From contig NZ_BAAAFZ010000092.1 in assembly GCF_039523795.1 (NCBI RefSeq), positions 1 to 60,644 on the forward strand: a stretch of DNA of 60,644 bases, written 5' to 3'. Positions 25,818-34,107 of the stretch are shown here, one piece after another. The first letter of the stretch is position 1. Each line of letters begins with the position of its first letter. The notes beneath the pieces were generated by a model. The model was not told the DNA's origin, did no database searches, and saw only the letters and a list, made by a program, of their open reading frames with translations. The DNA comes from Craurococcus roseus. GTDB taxonomy: Bacteria; Pseudomonadota; Alphaproteobacteria; Acetobacterales; Acetobacteraceae. The position numbers were made by a program, and so were the translations under genes.

Positions 25818-26312
25818 CTAGGCGGACGGCGGCGGTCCGCCGTCGTGGGCGGCCTGGAGCGCGGCGATGTCGAGCTTCGCCATCCCGAGCATCGCCTGCA
25901 TGACCCGTCGCGCCTTGGCCGGATCGGGATCGGCGAGCATACGCGGAAGCGCCGTCGGCACGATCTGCCACGGCACGCCGTAGCGGTCCCTGACCCAACC
26001 GCACCGCTCGGGCGCGCCGCCGCCGGCCGAAAGCGCGTCCCACAGCCGGTCCACCTCCGCCTGGTCGGCGCAGTCCACCTGGAACGACACGGCGTGCCCG
26101 TAGTCGGCCCGCGCGCCGCCGTTCAGCGCCAGGAAGCGCTGTCCGGCGAGCGTGAACTCGACGACCAGCACGGCGCCGGCCTTCCCGGCCGGGCCGTCCG
26201 CGTGGCTTTCCTGCACGCGCTCGACGCGCGAGCCGGGCAGCAGCGAAACGTAGAAGCCCGCCGCTTCCTCGGCCTCGCCGCCGAACCACAAGCAAGGCGC
26301 TATCTTGGACAT
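25818..26312 (-). CDS. VOC family protein (PhnB-type)
   Basis: 164-aa vicinal-oxygen-chelate fold protein of the PhnB / 3-demethylubiquinone methyltransferase-like group: KIAPCLWFGGEAEEAAGFYVSLLPGSRV, then VLVVEFTLAGQRFLALNGG and CGWVRDRYGVPWQIVPTAL. The second half carries the RYGVPWQIVP motif common in these proteins. Specific substrate unknown. GGAGG lies before the ATG. It is the last of four tightly spaced genes on this strand controlled from the HxlR divergent promoter. Confidence 0.85.
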   Translation of the reverse strand: MSKIAPCLWFGGEAEEAAGFYVSLLPGSRVERVQESHADGPAGKAGAVLVVEFTLAGQRFLALNGGARADYGHAVSFQVDCADQAEVDRLWDALSAGGGAPERCGWVRDRYGVPWQIVPTALPRMLADPDPAKARRVMQAMLGMAKLDIAALQAAHDGGPPPSA

Positions 26313-26329
26313 GCCCTCGCCTCCACCGG

Positions 26330-26683
26330 TCACCCGACGTCGAGCAGGAGTTCGAACCCGCCCATTATCATCCGCCTGCCGTCGAAGGGCATGTCCGGCC
26401 CCGGCCGCATGCCCGGATCCTCCATGATCGCCTTGTTGGCCGCGTCGCGCGCTTCCTTGGAGGGCCAAACGATCCAGGAGAAGACGACGTTCTCGCCCGG
26501 TTCGGCCTTCACCGCGCGCTTGAAGTCGGTGGCCTTGCCGTCGGGCACGTCGTCGCCCCAGCACTCCACGACCCGCACGGCGCCGTGGCGCTTCAACGTG
26601 GCCGCGAATTTCGCGGCCGCTTCGCGGAAGGCCTCCTTCTTGTCGGCCGGCACCGGGACGACGAAACCGTCGATGTAGCCCAT
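26330..26683 (-). CDS. DUF1428 family protein (YbaA-like)
   Basis: 117 aa with the DUF1428 pattern YIDGFVVPVPADKKEAFREAA, CWGDDVPDGKATDFKRAVKAEPGE, VFSWIVWPSKEARDAANKAIMEDP and DGRRMIMGGFELLLD. A small ferredoxin-like fold protein of unknown function, often found with VOC and stress-type genes. The ATG at 26683 follows GGGAGG. Third gene of the operon, 28 bases after the preceding VOC gene and 17 before the next. Confidence 0.9.
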   Translation of the reverse strand: MGYIDGFVVPVPADKKEAFREAAAKFAATLKRHGAVRVVECWGDDVPDGKATDFKRAVKAEPGENVVFSWIVWPSKEARDAANKAIMEDPGMRPGPDMPFDGRRMIMGGFELLLDVG

Positions 26684-26711
26684 GGCGTTCCTCCCTTCGA
26701 TCGGTGGCAAT

Positions 26712-27155
26712 TCAGGCGTCGGCCGTGTCGCGTCGCGCGGGCGCCGTGGCCTGCCCGGCCGCCGCCGCGTCCATCCACATCACCTCCCAGATGTGCCCGT
26801 CCAGGTCCTCGAAGCTGCGGCCGTACATGAACCCGTGGTCCTGCTTCGGGCACGGGTCCGCGCGGCCGCCCGCGGCGCCGGCCTTCTCGGCGATCGCGTC
26901 CACGTCTTCGCGGCCGTCGACGGAAACGCAGACCAGCACCTCGCTCGTGCGCTTCGCGTCGGCGATCTCCTTGGGCGTGAATTGCTGGAACTTGTCGTGG
27001 GTCAGCAGCATGGCGTGAATGGCCTCGGAAAAGACCATGCAGGAGGCGGTGGCGTCGCAGAACCGCTCGTCCTTGCGGGCGCCCACGGCCTCGTAGAAGG
27101 CGGTGGCGCGGGCGAGGTCGGAGACGGGCAGATTCACGAAGATCAGCTTGGGCAT
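26712..27155 (-). CDS. VOC family protein (glyoxalase/bleomycin-resistance type)
   Basis: 147 aa. Starts MPKLIFVNLPVSDLARATAFYEAVGARKDERF and ends with EDLDGHIWEVMWMD, which carries the second-half metal-ligand Glu region of the fold. A frequent alphaproteobacterial family annotated as lactoylglutathione lyase-like; real substrate unknown. GGGGAAT precedes the ATG. Second gene of the four-gene operon. Confidence 0.88.
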   Translation of the reverse strand: MPKLIFVNLPVSDLARATAFYEAVGARKDERFCDATASCMVFSEAIHAMLLTHDKFQQFTPKEIADAKRTSEVLVCVSVDGREDVDAIAEKAGAAGGRADPCPKQDHGFMYGRSFEDLDGHIWEVMWMDAAAAGQATAPARRDTADA

Positions 27156-27201
27156 GGGATTCCCCGTTGGATTCCGGTCGGGAAGGGCCGCCCTGCGCCG
27201 G

Positions 27202-27663
27202 TCAGGACGGGCGCGGGCCGGAGTCGGGTTCGAGGTCCACGGCGGCGAGGCCGCTGCCGCCCATCCGCATCGGCACCGAGTTGTGCTCGTGTACGATGGC
27301 CCAGGCGCCGCCGGCGCGCTTCAGGCAGAGCGTGGTGCGGTACCACAAGTCGATCGGCGTGGGGGCGCCCCGCTTCCTGCCCTGCATGCGGCTGGGGCCG
27401 TGGGCGAAGGCAAGGTCGCCGTGGACCACGACGGTCGGTGCCGGCATCTCGACGCTGACCGGCCCGTCCCAGGTCGCCAGCCACCGCGCCAAACCGTCCG
27501 CGTCGCGCGCGGCGGCGCCCGTGAACCGGAGGGGCGGTTGCAGGTCGTAGGCGACCATCCCGTCCGACAAGGGCGCGGCCGCCCGTTCGGCATCTCCGGC
27601 ACGGACCGCCGCGTTGCGCGCTTCGATCAACCCGCGGATCGCCGCTTCGTCTTCGGCTGCCAT
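27202..27663 (-). CDS. SnoaL-like / NTF2-fold protein
   Basis: 153 aa: EAAIRGLIEARNAAVRAGDAERAAAPLSDGMVAYDL, then LARWLATWDGPVSVEM, VVVHGDLAFAHGPSRM, and GGAWAIVHEHNSVPM. This is the YybH/SnoaL-type NTF2 fold, likely a small-molecule-binding or enzyme-like protein of unknown role. GGGGGAGG lies before the ATG. First gene of the operon opposite HxlR, with a 63-bp shared promoter region. Confidence 0.85.
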   Translation of the reverse strand: MAAEDEAAIRGLIEARNAAVRAGDAERAAAPLSDGMVAYDLQPPLRFTGAAARDADGLARWLATWDGPVSVEMPAPTVVVHGDLAFAHGPSRMQGRKRGAPTPIDLWYRTTLCLKRAGGAWAIVHEHNSVPMRMGGSGLAAVDLEPDSGPRPS

Positions 27664-27685
27664 GGTACCCGCCTCCCCCGAACCG

Positions 27686-27711
27686 CCGTTTGACCTCTGT
27701 GCACCAAACGG
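27686..27711. promoter_or_regulatory. Probable HxlR operator
   Basis: Perfect inverted repeat CCGTTTG-N12-CAAACGG in the 63-bp gap between the divergent SnoaL and hxlR-like genes; the spacer includes GTGCAC. Its position suits control of both promoters. The GC-poor run GGTTATTAAAAG follows it on the HxlR side. Confidence 0.6.
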
Positions 27712-27726
27712 TTATTAAAAGCAACA

Positions 27727-28431
27727 ATGAAGTCAGAAAAAATAACTGAAAGGCCGGCCGCCGCCCCGCGCCGCTGGTACGACGACGCCTGCGCCGCCGC
27801 GCACGCGCTGGACCTCGTGGGCGAGCGCTGGGCGCTCCTCGTCATGCGCGAACTCGTCTTCGGGCCGAGGCGCTTCAGCGACCTCCGGGGCAGCCTCCCC
27901 GGCATCAGCGCCAACGTCCTCACGCAGAGGCTGGAAGGGTTGGAAGCGGCGGGCGTGGTGCGCCGCCGCCGCCTGCCGCCGCCCGCTTCCGCGCAGGTCT
28001 ATGAGCTGACGGAGTGGGGGCGGGAGAGCGAGCCGATCTTCATGGCGCTGGGCCGCTGGGCCGCGCGCTCGCCCGCGCACGACCCGACTCTGCCCTTGAG
28101 CGCGGCGTCGTTGCTGCTGTCGCTGCGCACGATGTTCGACCCGGGGCGGGCGGAGGGGATCGAAGCGCGGGTCGGCTTGCGCCTGGGCGACGAGGCGTAC
28201 CTGTGCCGCCTGGGCGGGGACGGGATCGAGATCGCGGCGGGGCCGCTGGACGGCGCGGACGCGGTGTTCGCCGGGCCGGTGGCGGCGGTCGCCGGCGCGA
28301 TCTACGGCGGCCGCAAGCTGGAAGAGTTGGAGGAGGAGGGTTTGCTGCGCATCGAGGGCGACCGCGCGCTCGCCGGGTGGTTCGTGACGCTGTTCCCGCT
28401 GCCGCCGAAGGCGGCGCGGGACGTTGGTTGA
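27727..28431 (+). CDS. HxlR family transcriptional regulator with SCP2-like C-terminus
   Basis: 234 aa. Residues 15-110 are the HxlR winged helix: CAAAHALDLVGERWALLVMRELVFGPRRFSDLRGSLPGISANVLTQRLEGLE. The C-terminal half (IEARVGLRLGDEAYLCRL, then GAIYGGRKLEELEEEGLLRIEGD) is like the sterol-carrier (SCP2) fold that often accompanies this regulator group and may bind a hydrophobic ligand. Divergent from the SnoaL-VOC-DUF1428-VOC operon, which it probably represses through the adjacent dyad. HxlR relatives often respond to aldehydes or quinones; the effector is not known here. Confidence 0.88.
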   Translation: MKSEKITERPAAAPRRWYDDACAAAHALDLVGERWALLVMRELVFGPRRFSDLRGSLPGISANVLTQRLEGLEAAGVVRRRRLPPPASAQVYELTEWGRESEPIFMALGRWAARSPAHDPTLPLSAASLLLSLRTMFDPGRAEGIEARVGLRLGDEAYLCRLGGDGIEIAAGPLDGADAVFAGPVAAVAGAIYGGRKLEELEEEGLLRIEGDRALAGWFVTLFPLPPKAARDVG

Positions 28432-28451
28432 CGGGGGCGACCCGAGCGGCC

Positions 28452-28480
28452 GGGCGACGCGGCCATGGCCCGCGTCGCCC
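28452..28480. terminator. Bidirectional terminator-like hairpin
   Basis: GGGCGACGCGG and CCGCGTCGCCC form a perfect 11-bp stem with a 7-base loop, between the convergent hxlR-like and DUF4170 genes. No T-run. Confidence 0.5.
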
Positions 28481-28492
28481 TGGCCCCAAGCC

Positions 28493-28744
28493 CTACGGCG
28501 CGGGCGGCGGCTCGCGGTCCGCGATCAGCAACCGGTACTCCGCGACGTCCACGCCGCGCCGCATGAGCGCCTGCCATTCGCGCTCGGCCTCGGCGAGGGT
28601 CAGCGGCCCGAGGCGGACGTGGTCGCCCACCACGTCGGCCGCGGACGGCTCCGGCACGCAGGCGTGGGCGACGCTGCGGAAGCGCCCGCCCCACACCCAG
28701 AAGCGGCGGTCTTGGGTCGGCGTCTGGTCGGTCTCGTTCGGCAT
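28493..28744 (-). CDS. DUF4170-like small protein
   Basis: 83 aa: RRFWVWGGRFRSVAHAC, then RLGPLTLAEAEREWQALMRRGVDVAEYRLLIAD. The FWVWGG start, the acidic helix with W, and the VD..YRL end recall DUF4170 proteins of alphaproteobacteria, whose function is unknown. No clear ribosome site before the ATG at 28744, so the start is tentative. Alone on its strand, facing hxlR. Confidence 0.6.
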   Translation of the reverse strand: MPNETDQTPTQDRRFWVWGGRFRSVAHACVPEPSAADVVGDHVRLGPLTLAEAEREWQALMRRGVDVAEYRLLIADREPPPAP

Positions 28745-28863
28745 GGGCCGGAGATGAGCGGCGGAGGCGCGTTTGCCTAGGCGGCGGTCCCGCGACGCGG
28801 CCCGGATTGACGGCGGCGCGGGGAGACCGCAAGCCTCGCCGACCCCCTCCGGAGCCGCCCATC

Positions 28864-29334
28864 ATGCAACGCCGTGCCCTCCTCCTCGCCTTGCCGGTCC
28901 TGCTGGCGCCGGGCGCGCTGCTCGCCCACCCGCACGAGACGCTGGCGCGCGACCGGCAAGGCGCGATCGAGCAGCAGGTGATGGCGGCGCGCGAGGCGAT
29001 CCGCATGGCAGCCGCGGCGAAGGACGCCGGGAAGCTCCGCGCCCTGTACGCGGCGGACTTCACCCACACCCACACCACCGGCAAGGTGGACGGGCGCGAC
29101 GCGCGCATCGTCGCGCTGCTGTCGGGCGAGCCGGCCATCGAGCTGGCGCGGGTGGAGGAGCTGACCATCCGCGTGCCGCACGCCGACACGGCGGTCTTGA
29201 CCGGCCGCAGCCCGATCCAGCGCAGCGACGGCGGCGGGGCGCGCGACGTGCGCTGGATGCAGGTCTTCGTCCGGGCGGAGGGCGAGTGGAAGCTGGCGGC
29301 GAGCCAGGCGACGGGCGTTTCCCCGACCACCTGA
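28864..29334 (+). CDS. Secreted NTF2-like protein (DUF4440)
   Basis: 156 aa. Signal peptide MQRRALLLALPVLLAPGALLAHPHE, then an NTF2-like domain: VMAAREAIRMAAAAKDAGKLRALYAADFTHTHTTGKVDGRDARIVAL and WMQVFVRAEGEWKLAASQATGVS. Exported to the periplasm. Function unknown; the fold is used for ligand binding and some enzymes. I prefer the ATG at 28864, since the frame's earlier Met (28807) puts a charged stretch before the signal. It stands alone between DUF4170 and the AraC gene. Confidence 0.8.
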   Translation: MQRRALLLALPVLLAPGALLAHPHETLARDRQGAIEQQVMAAREAIRMAAAAKDAGKLRALYAADFTHTHTTGKVDGRDARIVALLSGEPAIELARVEELTIRVPHADTAVLTGRSPIQRSDGGGARDVRWMQVFVRAEGEWKLAASQATGVSPTT

Positions 29335-29370
29335 GGGGCGCTCGCCGGAATGCGGGATGCCGGCGGCGCG

Positions 29371-30222
29371 TCAGGCCAGCGCCGCCACCCATCTCGCAGG
29401 CGTCAAGCCGAAAGCGCGCTTGAACTGGCGCGACAGGTGGCTCTGATCGGCGAAGCCCGCGTCCGCCGCCGCCTCCGCCAGCGGCGTCCCGCTCTCCATC
29501 GACCGCCGCGCGCGGTCCAACTGGCGCATGGTGCGGAAGCGGCTGGGGCTGGTGCCGAACGCCGCCCTGAACTGGCGCGCGAGCGTCCAGCGGTCGAGGC
29601 CGGACAGGCGCTCCAGCGCAGCGGCCGATGGCCAAGTCGCCGGGTCGGCGGCGATCCGCTCCCGGACGTCCGACAGCGCGCGGATGCGGAGCGGGCCGGC
29701 GGCGGGCGCGGCGCCCGACCTCGCCGCGAGCATGTCGGCCACCGCGACGGCGATGTCGGCCCGGCCGGCCTCGTCCAGCGGGTTCTCCACATCCCAAGCG
29801 GGAGACAGCAGGTCCCGCCAAGGCCCGGTCAGATCGACCACGGGCTCTTCCACGAACGGCAACGGCTTCCCGCCCAAGGCATCCTGGACCAAGGCGGGGC
29901 TGACATGGGCGATGCGGTAGGCGAAGCCGAGGTCGTCGCCGGCTGCGCCGTCATGCGGTTCGTCCGGGTGCAGGATGTGGCACTGGCCCGGCAGGCAATA
30001 GCGTCGGGCGCCGCGGTAACGGAATGCCTGCACGCCGGCCAGGGTCACGCCGATCGCGTAGGTGTCGTGGCGGTGCGGCGCGAAGGCGAGGCCACGGAAA
30101 CACGCTTCCAACCGCTCGACGCCGTCGCACCCCGGTCCGATCCGGAAGCGCGCGCGCCCAGGGGCGGGTTCGCACAACCCTTCAAGACGGCGTTCGCCGC
30201 GTTGGCCTAGCGTTCCGGGCAT
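29371..30222 (-). CDS. AraC family transcriptional regulator
   Basis: 283 aa. N-terminal AraC-binding cupin (FAPHRHDTYAIGVTLAGVQAFRYRG, then CLPGQCHILHPDEPHDG) and two C-terminal helix-turn-helices (AAALERLSGLDRWTLARQFRAAFGTSPSRFRTMRQLDRAR and LAEAAADAGFADQSHLSRQFKRAFGLTPARW). Divergent from a LysE exporter with only 24 bases between start codons; such AraC-LysE pairs are frequent, with the regulator sensing the compound exported. Confidence 0.9.
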   Translation of the reverse strand: MPGTLGQRGERRLEGLCEPAPGRARFRIGPGCDGVERLEACFRGLAFAPHRHDTYAIGVTLAGVQAFRYRGARRYCLPGQCHILHPDEPHDGAAGDDLGFAYRIAHVSPALVQDALGGKPLPFVEEPVVDLTGPWRDLLSPAWDVENPLDEAGRADIAVAVADMLAARSGAAPAAGPLRIRALSDVRERIAADPATWPSAAALERLSGLDRWTLARQFRAAFGTSPSRFRTMRQLDRARRSMESGTPLAEAAADAGFADQSHLSRQFKRAFGLTPARWVAALA

Positions 30223-30246
30223 GGCCGCCAGACTAGAGCATCGGCG

Positions 30247-30861
30247 ATGACCGAGGAGGCGCTTTCCCTATCGGGCGTCTGGGCGCTCGTGCTGGCGTCC
30301 GCCGTGCTCATGGGGAGCCCCGGCCCCTCGACGATGAGCGTGGTCGCGGTCGGCGCGGCTTTCGGTTTCCGCCGATCGCTGGGGTATGTGGCCGGCCTGA
30401 TCCTGGGAACGACAGCGGTCCTGCTGGCCGTGGCGGCCGGCATCGTCGCCGTGCTTCTGTCGATCCCGGGGCTGGCGCCGGCGCTGACGGGCGCCTCGGT
30501 GGCCTACATGCTCTTCTTGGCGGTCCAGATCGCGCGAGCGCCGCCGCTTTCGCGGCAAAGTCCGGCCGTGGCTCCGCCGTCCTTGTCCGGCGGGATGCTG
30601 CTGGCGATGGCCAACCCCAAGGCGTACGCGGCGATCGCCGCCGTGTTCGGGGGCGCGACCCTCACCGGGGCGCCTCCTGCCACGGAAGCGCCGCTCAAGG
30701 TGGCCATCTTGGCGACGATGATCGTCGTCATCCATGTCGGCTGGCTGCTGGCCGGCGCGTCGCTCTCGCGCGTGCTGCAAAATCCCGCTGCGTCGCGGCT
30801 CGCCAACTTGGCGTTCGCGGGCGCGCTCGTCGCCGCCGGCGTCTTCACGGTCCTGCACTGA
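30247..30861 (+). CDS. LysE family amino-acid-type exporter
   Basis: 204-aa membrane protein with about six hydrophobic segments. MGSPGPSTMSVVAVGAAFGFRRSLGYVAGLILGT is the LysE/RhtB signature, and LLAMANPKAYAAIAAVF the second conserved segment. It exports amino acids or related small molecules; substrate not predictable. Divergent partner of the AraC regulator. The start codon is only 24 bases from that of the regulator, so the promoters must overlap. Confidence 0.9.
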   Translation: MTEEALSLSGVWALVLASAVLMGSPGPSTMSVVAVGAAFGFRRSLGYVAGLILGTTAVLLAVAAGIVAVLLSIPGLAPALTGASVAYMLFLAVQIARAPPLSRQSPAVAPPSLSGGMLLAMANPKAYAAIAAVFGGATLTGAPPATEAPLKVAILATMIVVIHVGWLLAGASLSRVLQNPAASRLANLAFAGALVAAGVFTVLH

Positions 30862-30985
30862 CCGGCGGCGACACCGCGCGCGGCAGGCTTGGGTGGCGCC
30901 GTTTGCGGCCGGGTGGCGTCCCCTGGCCGATCCCGGACTCCGCGCCTATCTTGCGGCGACCCCAAACGCCGCCGCGAGGAGCCCC

Positions 30986-31228
30986 ATGCGCGACCCCAAG
31001 CTGACGGGCTACGGGCCCCATCCCGTCGAGGGCCTGACCCCCGTGCAGCGCATCGAAGTCGATTCCACCAACGTCCCGTGCGACGGCGAGGTGGGCGTGG
31101 GCGGCCTCGGGCACCCGCGCGTCTGGCTCCGCATGTCGGCCGGCGCGACCGAGGTGACCTGCCCCTACTGCTCCATCACCTACGTCCTCAAGCCCGGCGC
31201 GGACGCCGGCGGCGGCCATGGCCACTGA
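30986..31228 (+). CDS. Zinc-finger domain protein (zf-CHCC, NDUFS6-like)
   Basis: 80 aa. C, H and C-x2-C ligands are visible in VPCDGEVGVGGLGHPRVWLRM and EVTCPYCSITYVL, the CHCC zinc site found in the alphaproteobacterial homologue of complex I subunit NDUFS6. In relatives it is a short protein of 60-90 aa. GAGGAG lies close before the ATG at 30986. It overlaps the polA start by 11 bases, implying co-transcription. Confidence 0.88.
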   Translation: MRDPKLTGYGPHPVEGLTPVQRIEVDSTNVPCDGEVGVGGLGHPRVWLRMSAGATEVTCPYCSITYVLKPGADAGGGHGH

Positions 31229-34082
31229 CGGGCCGCCGGGTGGCGCCGCCGTAGCGGAAGCGCCGGCCGAGGCGGTCCCGGTCACGCCGCCGGAGGGGAA
31301 GCACCTGATCCTGGTGGACGGCTCGGGCTACATCTTCCGCGCCTTCCATGCCCTGCCGCCGATGAACAACCCCGCGGGCGTGCCGGTGAACGCCGTGTTC
31401 GGCTTCACCCAGATGATCTCGCGCTTCCTGCTCGACCACCGCGGCAGCCACATCGCCGTTGTGTTCGACGCCTCGCGCACGACCTTCCGCAACGAGCTGT
31501 ACCCCGACTACAAGGCGCACCGGCCGGAGCCGCCGCCGGAGCTGGTGCCGCAATTCGCGCTGATCCGCGAAGCGACCGACGCGCTCGGCGTTTGCAAGAT
31601 CGAACAGGAGGGCTTCGAGGCGGACGACCTGATCGCCGCCTACGCCCGCGCCTTCGAGGCGGAGGGCGGGCGCGTCACCATCGTCTCCTCCGACAAGGAC
31701 CTGATGCAGCTCGTGCGCCCCGGCGTCGAGATGCTGGACCCGATCAAGCAGAAGCCGATCCGCGAGGCGGAGGTGGAGGAGAAGTTCGGCGTGCCGCCCG
31801 CCAAGGTGGTGGACGTGCAGGCGCTGGCCGGCGACCCGACGGACAACGTGCCGGGTGTGCCCGGCATCGGCGTGAAGACGGCGGCGCAGCTCATCCACGA
31901 GTACGGCAGCGTCGAGGCGCTGCTGGACAACGCGGAGAAGATCAAGCAGCCGAAGCGCCGCGAGGCGCTGCTGGCGAACCGCGAGCAGGCGCTGGTTTCG
32001 AAGAAGCTGGTGGCGCTGGACGCCGACGCGCCGCTGCCGGCCGCGATCGAAGCGCTGGAGGCCCGGCCGCCGGAGCGCGCCGGCCTGGAGGGATTCTTGC
32101 GCGCCCAGGGCTTCCGCAGCATCCTCGCGCGCCTGGGCTTCGGCGAGGCGGCGGGCGACGCGGGCACCCGCGCCCGGCGCGGCGCCGTGGCGGCGCACCA
32201 AGCCGCCGCCGCCGTGCCCGCCGACGCCCCGCGCGCGCCCGGCGAAGCGCCTTACGGCCCCTACGAGACCGTCACCGACATGGCGGCCTTGCGCCGCTGG
32301 ATCGCCGAGGCCGAGTCGGCGGGCGTGGTCGGCTTCGACACCGAGACGGACAGCCTGGACGCGCTGCGCGCCAGCCTCGTCGGCCTGTCGCTCGCCACCG
32401 CGCCGGGCCGCGCCTGCTACGTGCCGCTGCGCCACGGCAAGGCCGGCGACATGCTGGCGGAGAAGCCGACGCAGCTCGACCCGGCGGAGGCCCTGGAGGC
32501 GCTGCGCCCGCTGCTCACGGACCCCGGCACGCTGAAGGTGCTCCAGAACGCGAAGTACGACATGGAGGTGCTGGCGCGGCCGGAGAACGGCGGGATCGCG
32601 GTCGATCCCGTGGACGACACCATGCTCATTTCCTACAGCATGGAGGCCGGGCGGCACGGGCACGGCATGGACGAGCTGTCCGTGCTCCACCTCGGCCACA
32701 AACCGATCCCCTACGACGAGGTGACGGGCACCGGGCGCGGGCGCGTGCCCTTCGCCGAGGTGCCGCTGGACCGCGCCACCGCCTACGCCGCCGAGGACGC
32801 GGACGTGACGCTCCGCCTCCACGCCCTGCTCCGCCCGCGGCTGCGCGAGGAGGGCGCGCTGGCGCTCTACGAGGAGGTGGAGCGCCGCATGGTCGCGGTG
32901 CTGCGCGACATGGAGATGGCCGGCATCCGCGTGGACGAGGCGGAGCTGCGCCGCACGGGCGAGGAGTTCGCCGGCCGCTTGGTGGCGATGGAGGCGGAAC
33001 TCCACCGCATCGCCGGCCGCCCCTTCGCCGTCGGCTCGCCCAAGCAGCTGGGCGAGATCCTGTTCGACGAGATGGCGCTTCCCGGCGGCAAGCGCGGCAA
33101 GTCCGGCGCCTACTCGACCGACGTCTTCGTGCTGGAGGAGCTGGCGGCGCAGGGCGTGGAGCTGGCGCGCAAGGTGCTGGACTGGCGCCAGATCTCCAAG
33201 CTCAAGAGCACCTACGTGGACGGCCTCTTGGCGCAGATCGACCCGAACGACGGCCGTGTCCACACCAACTTCCAGATGGCGGTCGCCTCCACCGGCCGCC
33301 TGTCCTCGACCGATCCGAACCTCCAGAACATCCCGATCCGCACGGAAGAGGGCGCGCGGCTGCGCCGCGTCTTCGTGGCCGAGCCGGGCCACCTGTTGCT
33401 GGCCGCCGACTACAGCCAGATCGAGCTGCGGCTGCTGGCGCACGTGGCGGACGTGCCTTCGCTCCGCGAGGCGTTCGCGCGCGGCGAGGACATCCACAGC
33501 CGCACCGCCGCCGACATCTTCCGCCTCGACCCCGGCAAGGTGGACCGCGAGAGCCGGCGCCGCGCCAAGATGATCAACTTCGGCATCATCTACGGCATGA
33601 GCGCCTTCGGCCTCGCCACCCGCCTCGCCATCCCGCCGAACGAGGCGCGGACGATCATCGACGCCTACTTCGCCCAGTACCCCGGCATCCGCGACTACAT
33701 GGAGGGCGTGAAGGAGGAGGCGCGCATACACGGCTTCGTCCGCACCCCCTTCGGCCGCAAGCTCTGGATACCCGACATCGCCGCGCGGGAGGCGCAGCGC
33801 CGCGCTGGCGCCGAGCGCGCCGCCATCAACGCGCCGTTCCAGGGCGGCGCGGCGGAGGTGATCAAGCGCGCGATGGTGCGCCTGCCGCGGGCGCTGCGCG
33901 ACGCGGGGCTCAAGGGGCGGATGCTGCTCCAGGTCCACGACGAGCTTGTGTTCGAGGTGCCGGAAGCGGAGGCGGAGGCCACGGGCGGGGTGGCGCGGCG
34001 GGTGATGGAAAGCGTGGCGGAGCTGCGCGTGCCGCTGGGCGTCGAGCTCGGCACGGGGCGGAGCTGGGCCGAGGCGCACTGA
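31218..34082 (+). CDS. polA: DNA polymerase I
   Basis: 954 aa with all three domains. 5'-3' exonuclease: LILVDGSGYIFRAFHALPPM at the N-terminus and GDPTDNVPGVPGIGVKTA near 215. 3'-5' proofreading: VVGFDTETDSLDALRAS near 370, retaining the catalytic D and E. Polymerase: motif A LLAADYSQIELRLLAH near 731, the O helix RRRAKMINFGIIYGMSAFGL, and motif C QVHDELVFEVPE near 906. The proofreading domain therefore looks active. The ATG at 31218 overlaps the zf-CHCC gene. Removes RNA primers and fills repair gaps. Confidence 0.97.
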   Translation: MATDGPPGGAAVAEAPAEAVPVTPPEGKHLILVDGSGYIFRAFHALPPMNNPAGVPVNAVFGFTQMISRFLLDHRGSHIAVVFDASRTTFRNELYPDYKAHRPEPPPELVPQFALIREATDALGVCKIEQEGFEADDLIAAYARAFEAEGGRVTIVSSDKDLMQLVRPGVEMLDPIKQKPIREAEVEEKFGVPPAKVVDVQALAGDPTDNVPGVPGIGVKTAAQLIHEYGSVEALLDNAEKIKQPKRREALLANREQALVSKKLVALDADAPLPAAIEALEARPPERAGLEGFLRAQGFRSILARLGFGEAAGDAGTRARRGAVAAHQAAAAVPADAPRAPGEAPYGPYETVTDMAALRRWIAEAESAGVVGFDTETDSLDALRASLVGLSLATAPGRACYVPLRHGKAGDMLAEKPTQLDPAEALEALRPLLTDPGTLKVLQNAKYDMEVLARPENGGIAVDPVDDTMLISYSMEAGRHGHGMDELSVLHLGHKPIPYDEVTGTGRGRVPFAEVPLDRATAYAAEDADVTLRLHALLRPRLREEGALALYEEVERRMVAVLRDMEMAGIRVDEAELRRTGEEFAGRLVAMEAELHRIAGRPFAVGSPKQLGEILFDEMALPGGKRGKSGAYSTDVFVLEELAAQGVELARKVLDWRQISKLKSTYVDGLLAQIDPNDGRVHTNFQMAVASTGRLSSTDPNLQNIPIRTEEGARLRRVFVAEPGHLLLAADYSQIELRLLAHVADVPSLREAFARGEDIHSRTAADIFRLDPGKVDRESRRRAKMINFGIIYGMSAFGLATRLAIPPNEARTIIDAYFAQYPGIRDYMEGVKEEARIHGFVRTPFGRKLWIPDIAAREAQRRAGAERAAINAPFQGGAAEVIKRAMVRLPRALRDAGLKGRMLLQVHDELVFEVPEAEAEATGGVARRVMESVAELRVPLGVELGTGRSWAEAH

Positions 34083-34107
34083 GGGGGCGAGCGGCGCGGC
34101 CGGACCG

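Noticed and set aside
31188..34079. 963-codon antisense frame over polA
   Set aside because: polA is unmistakable on the other strand; the antisense product has no recognisable domain.
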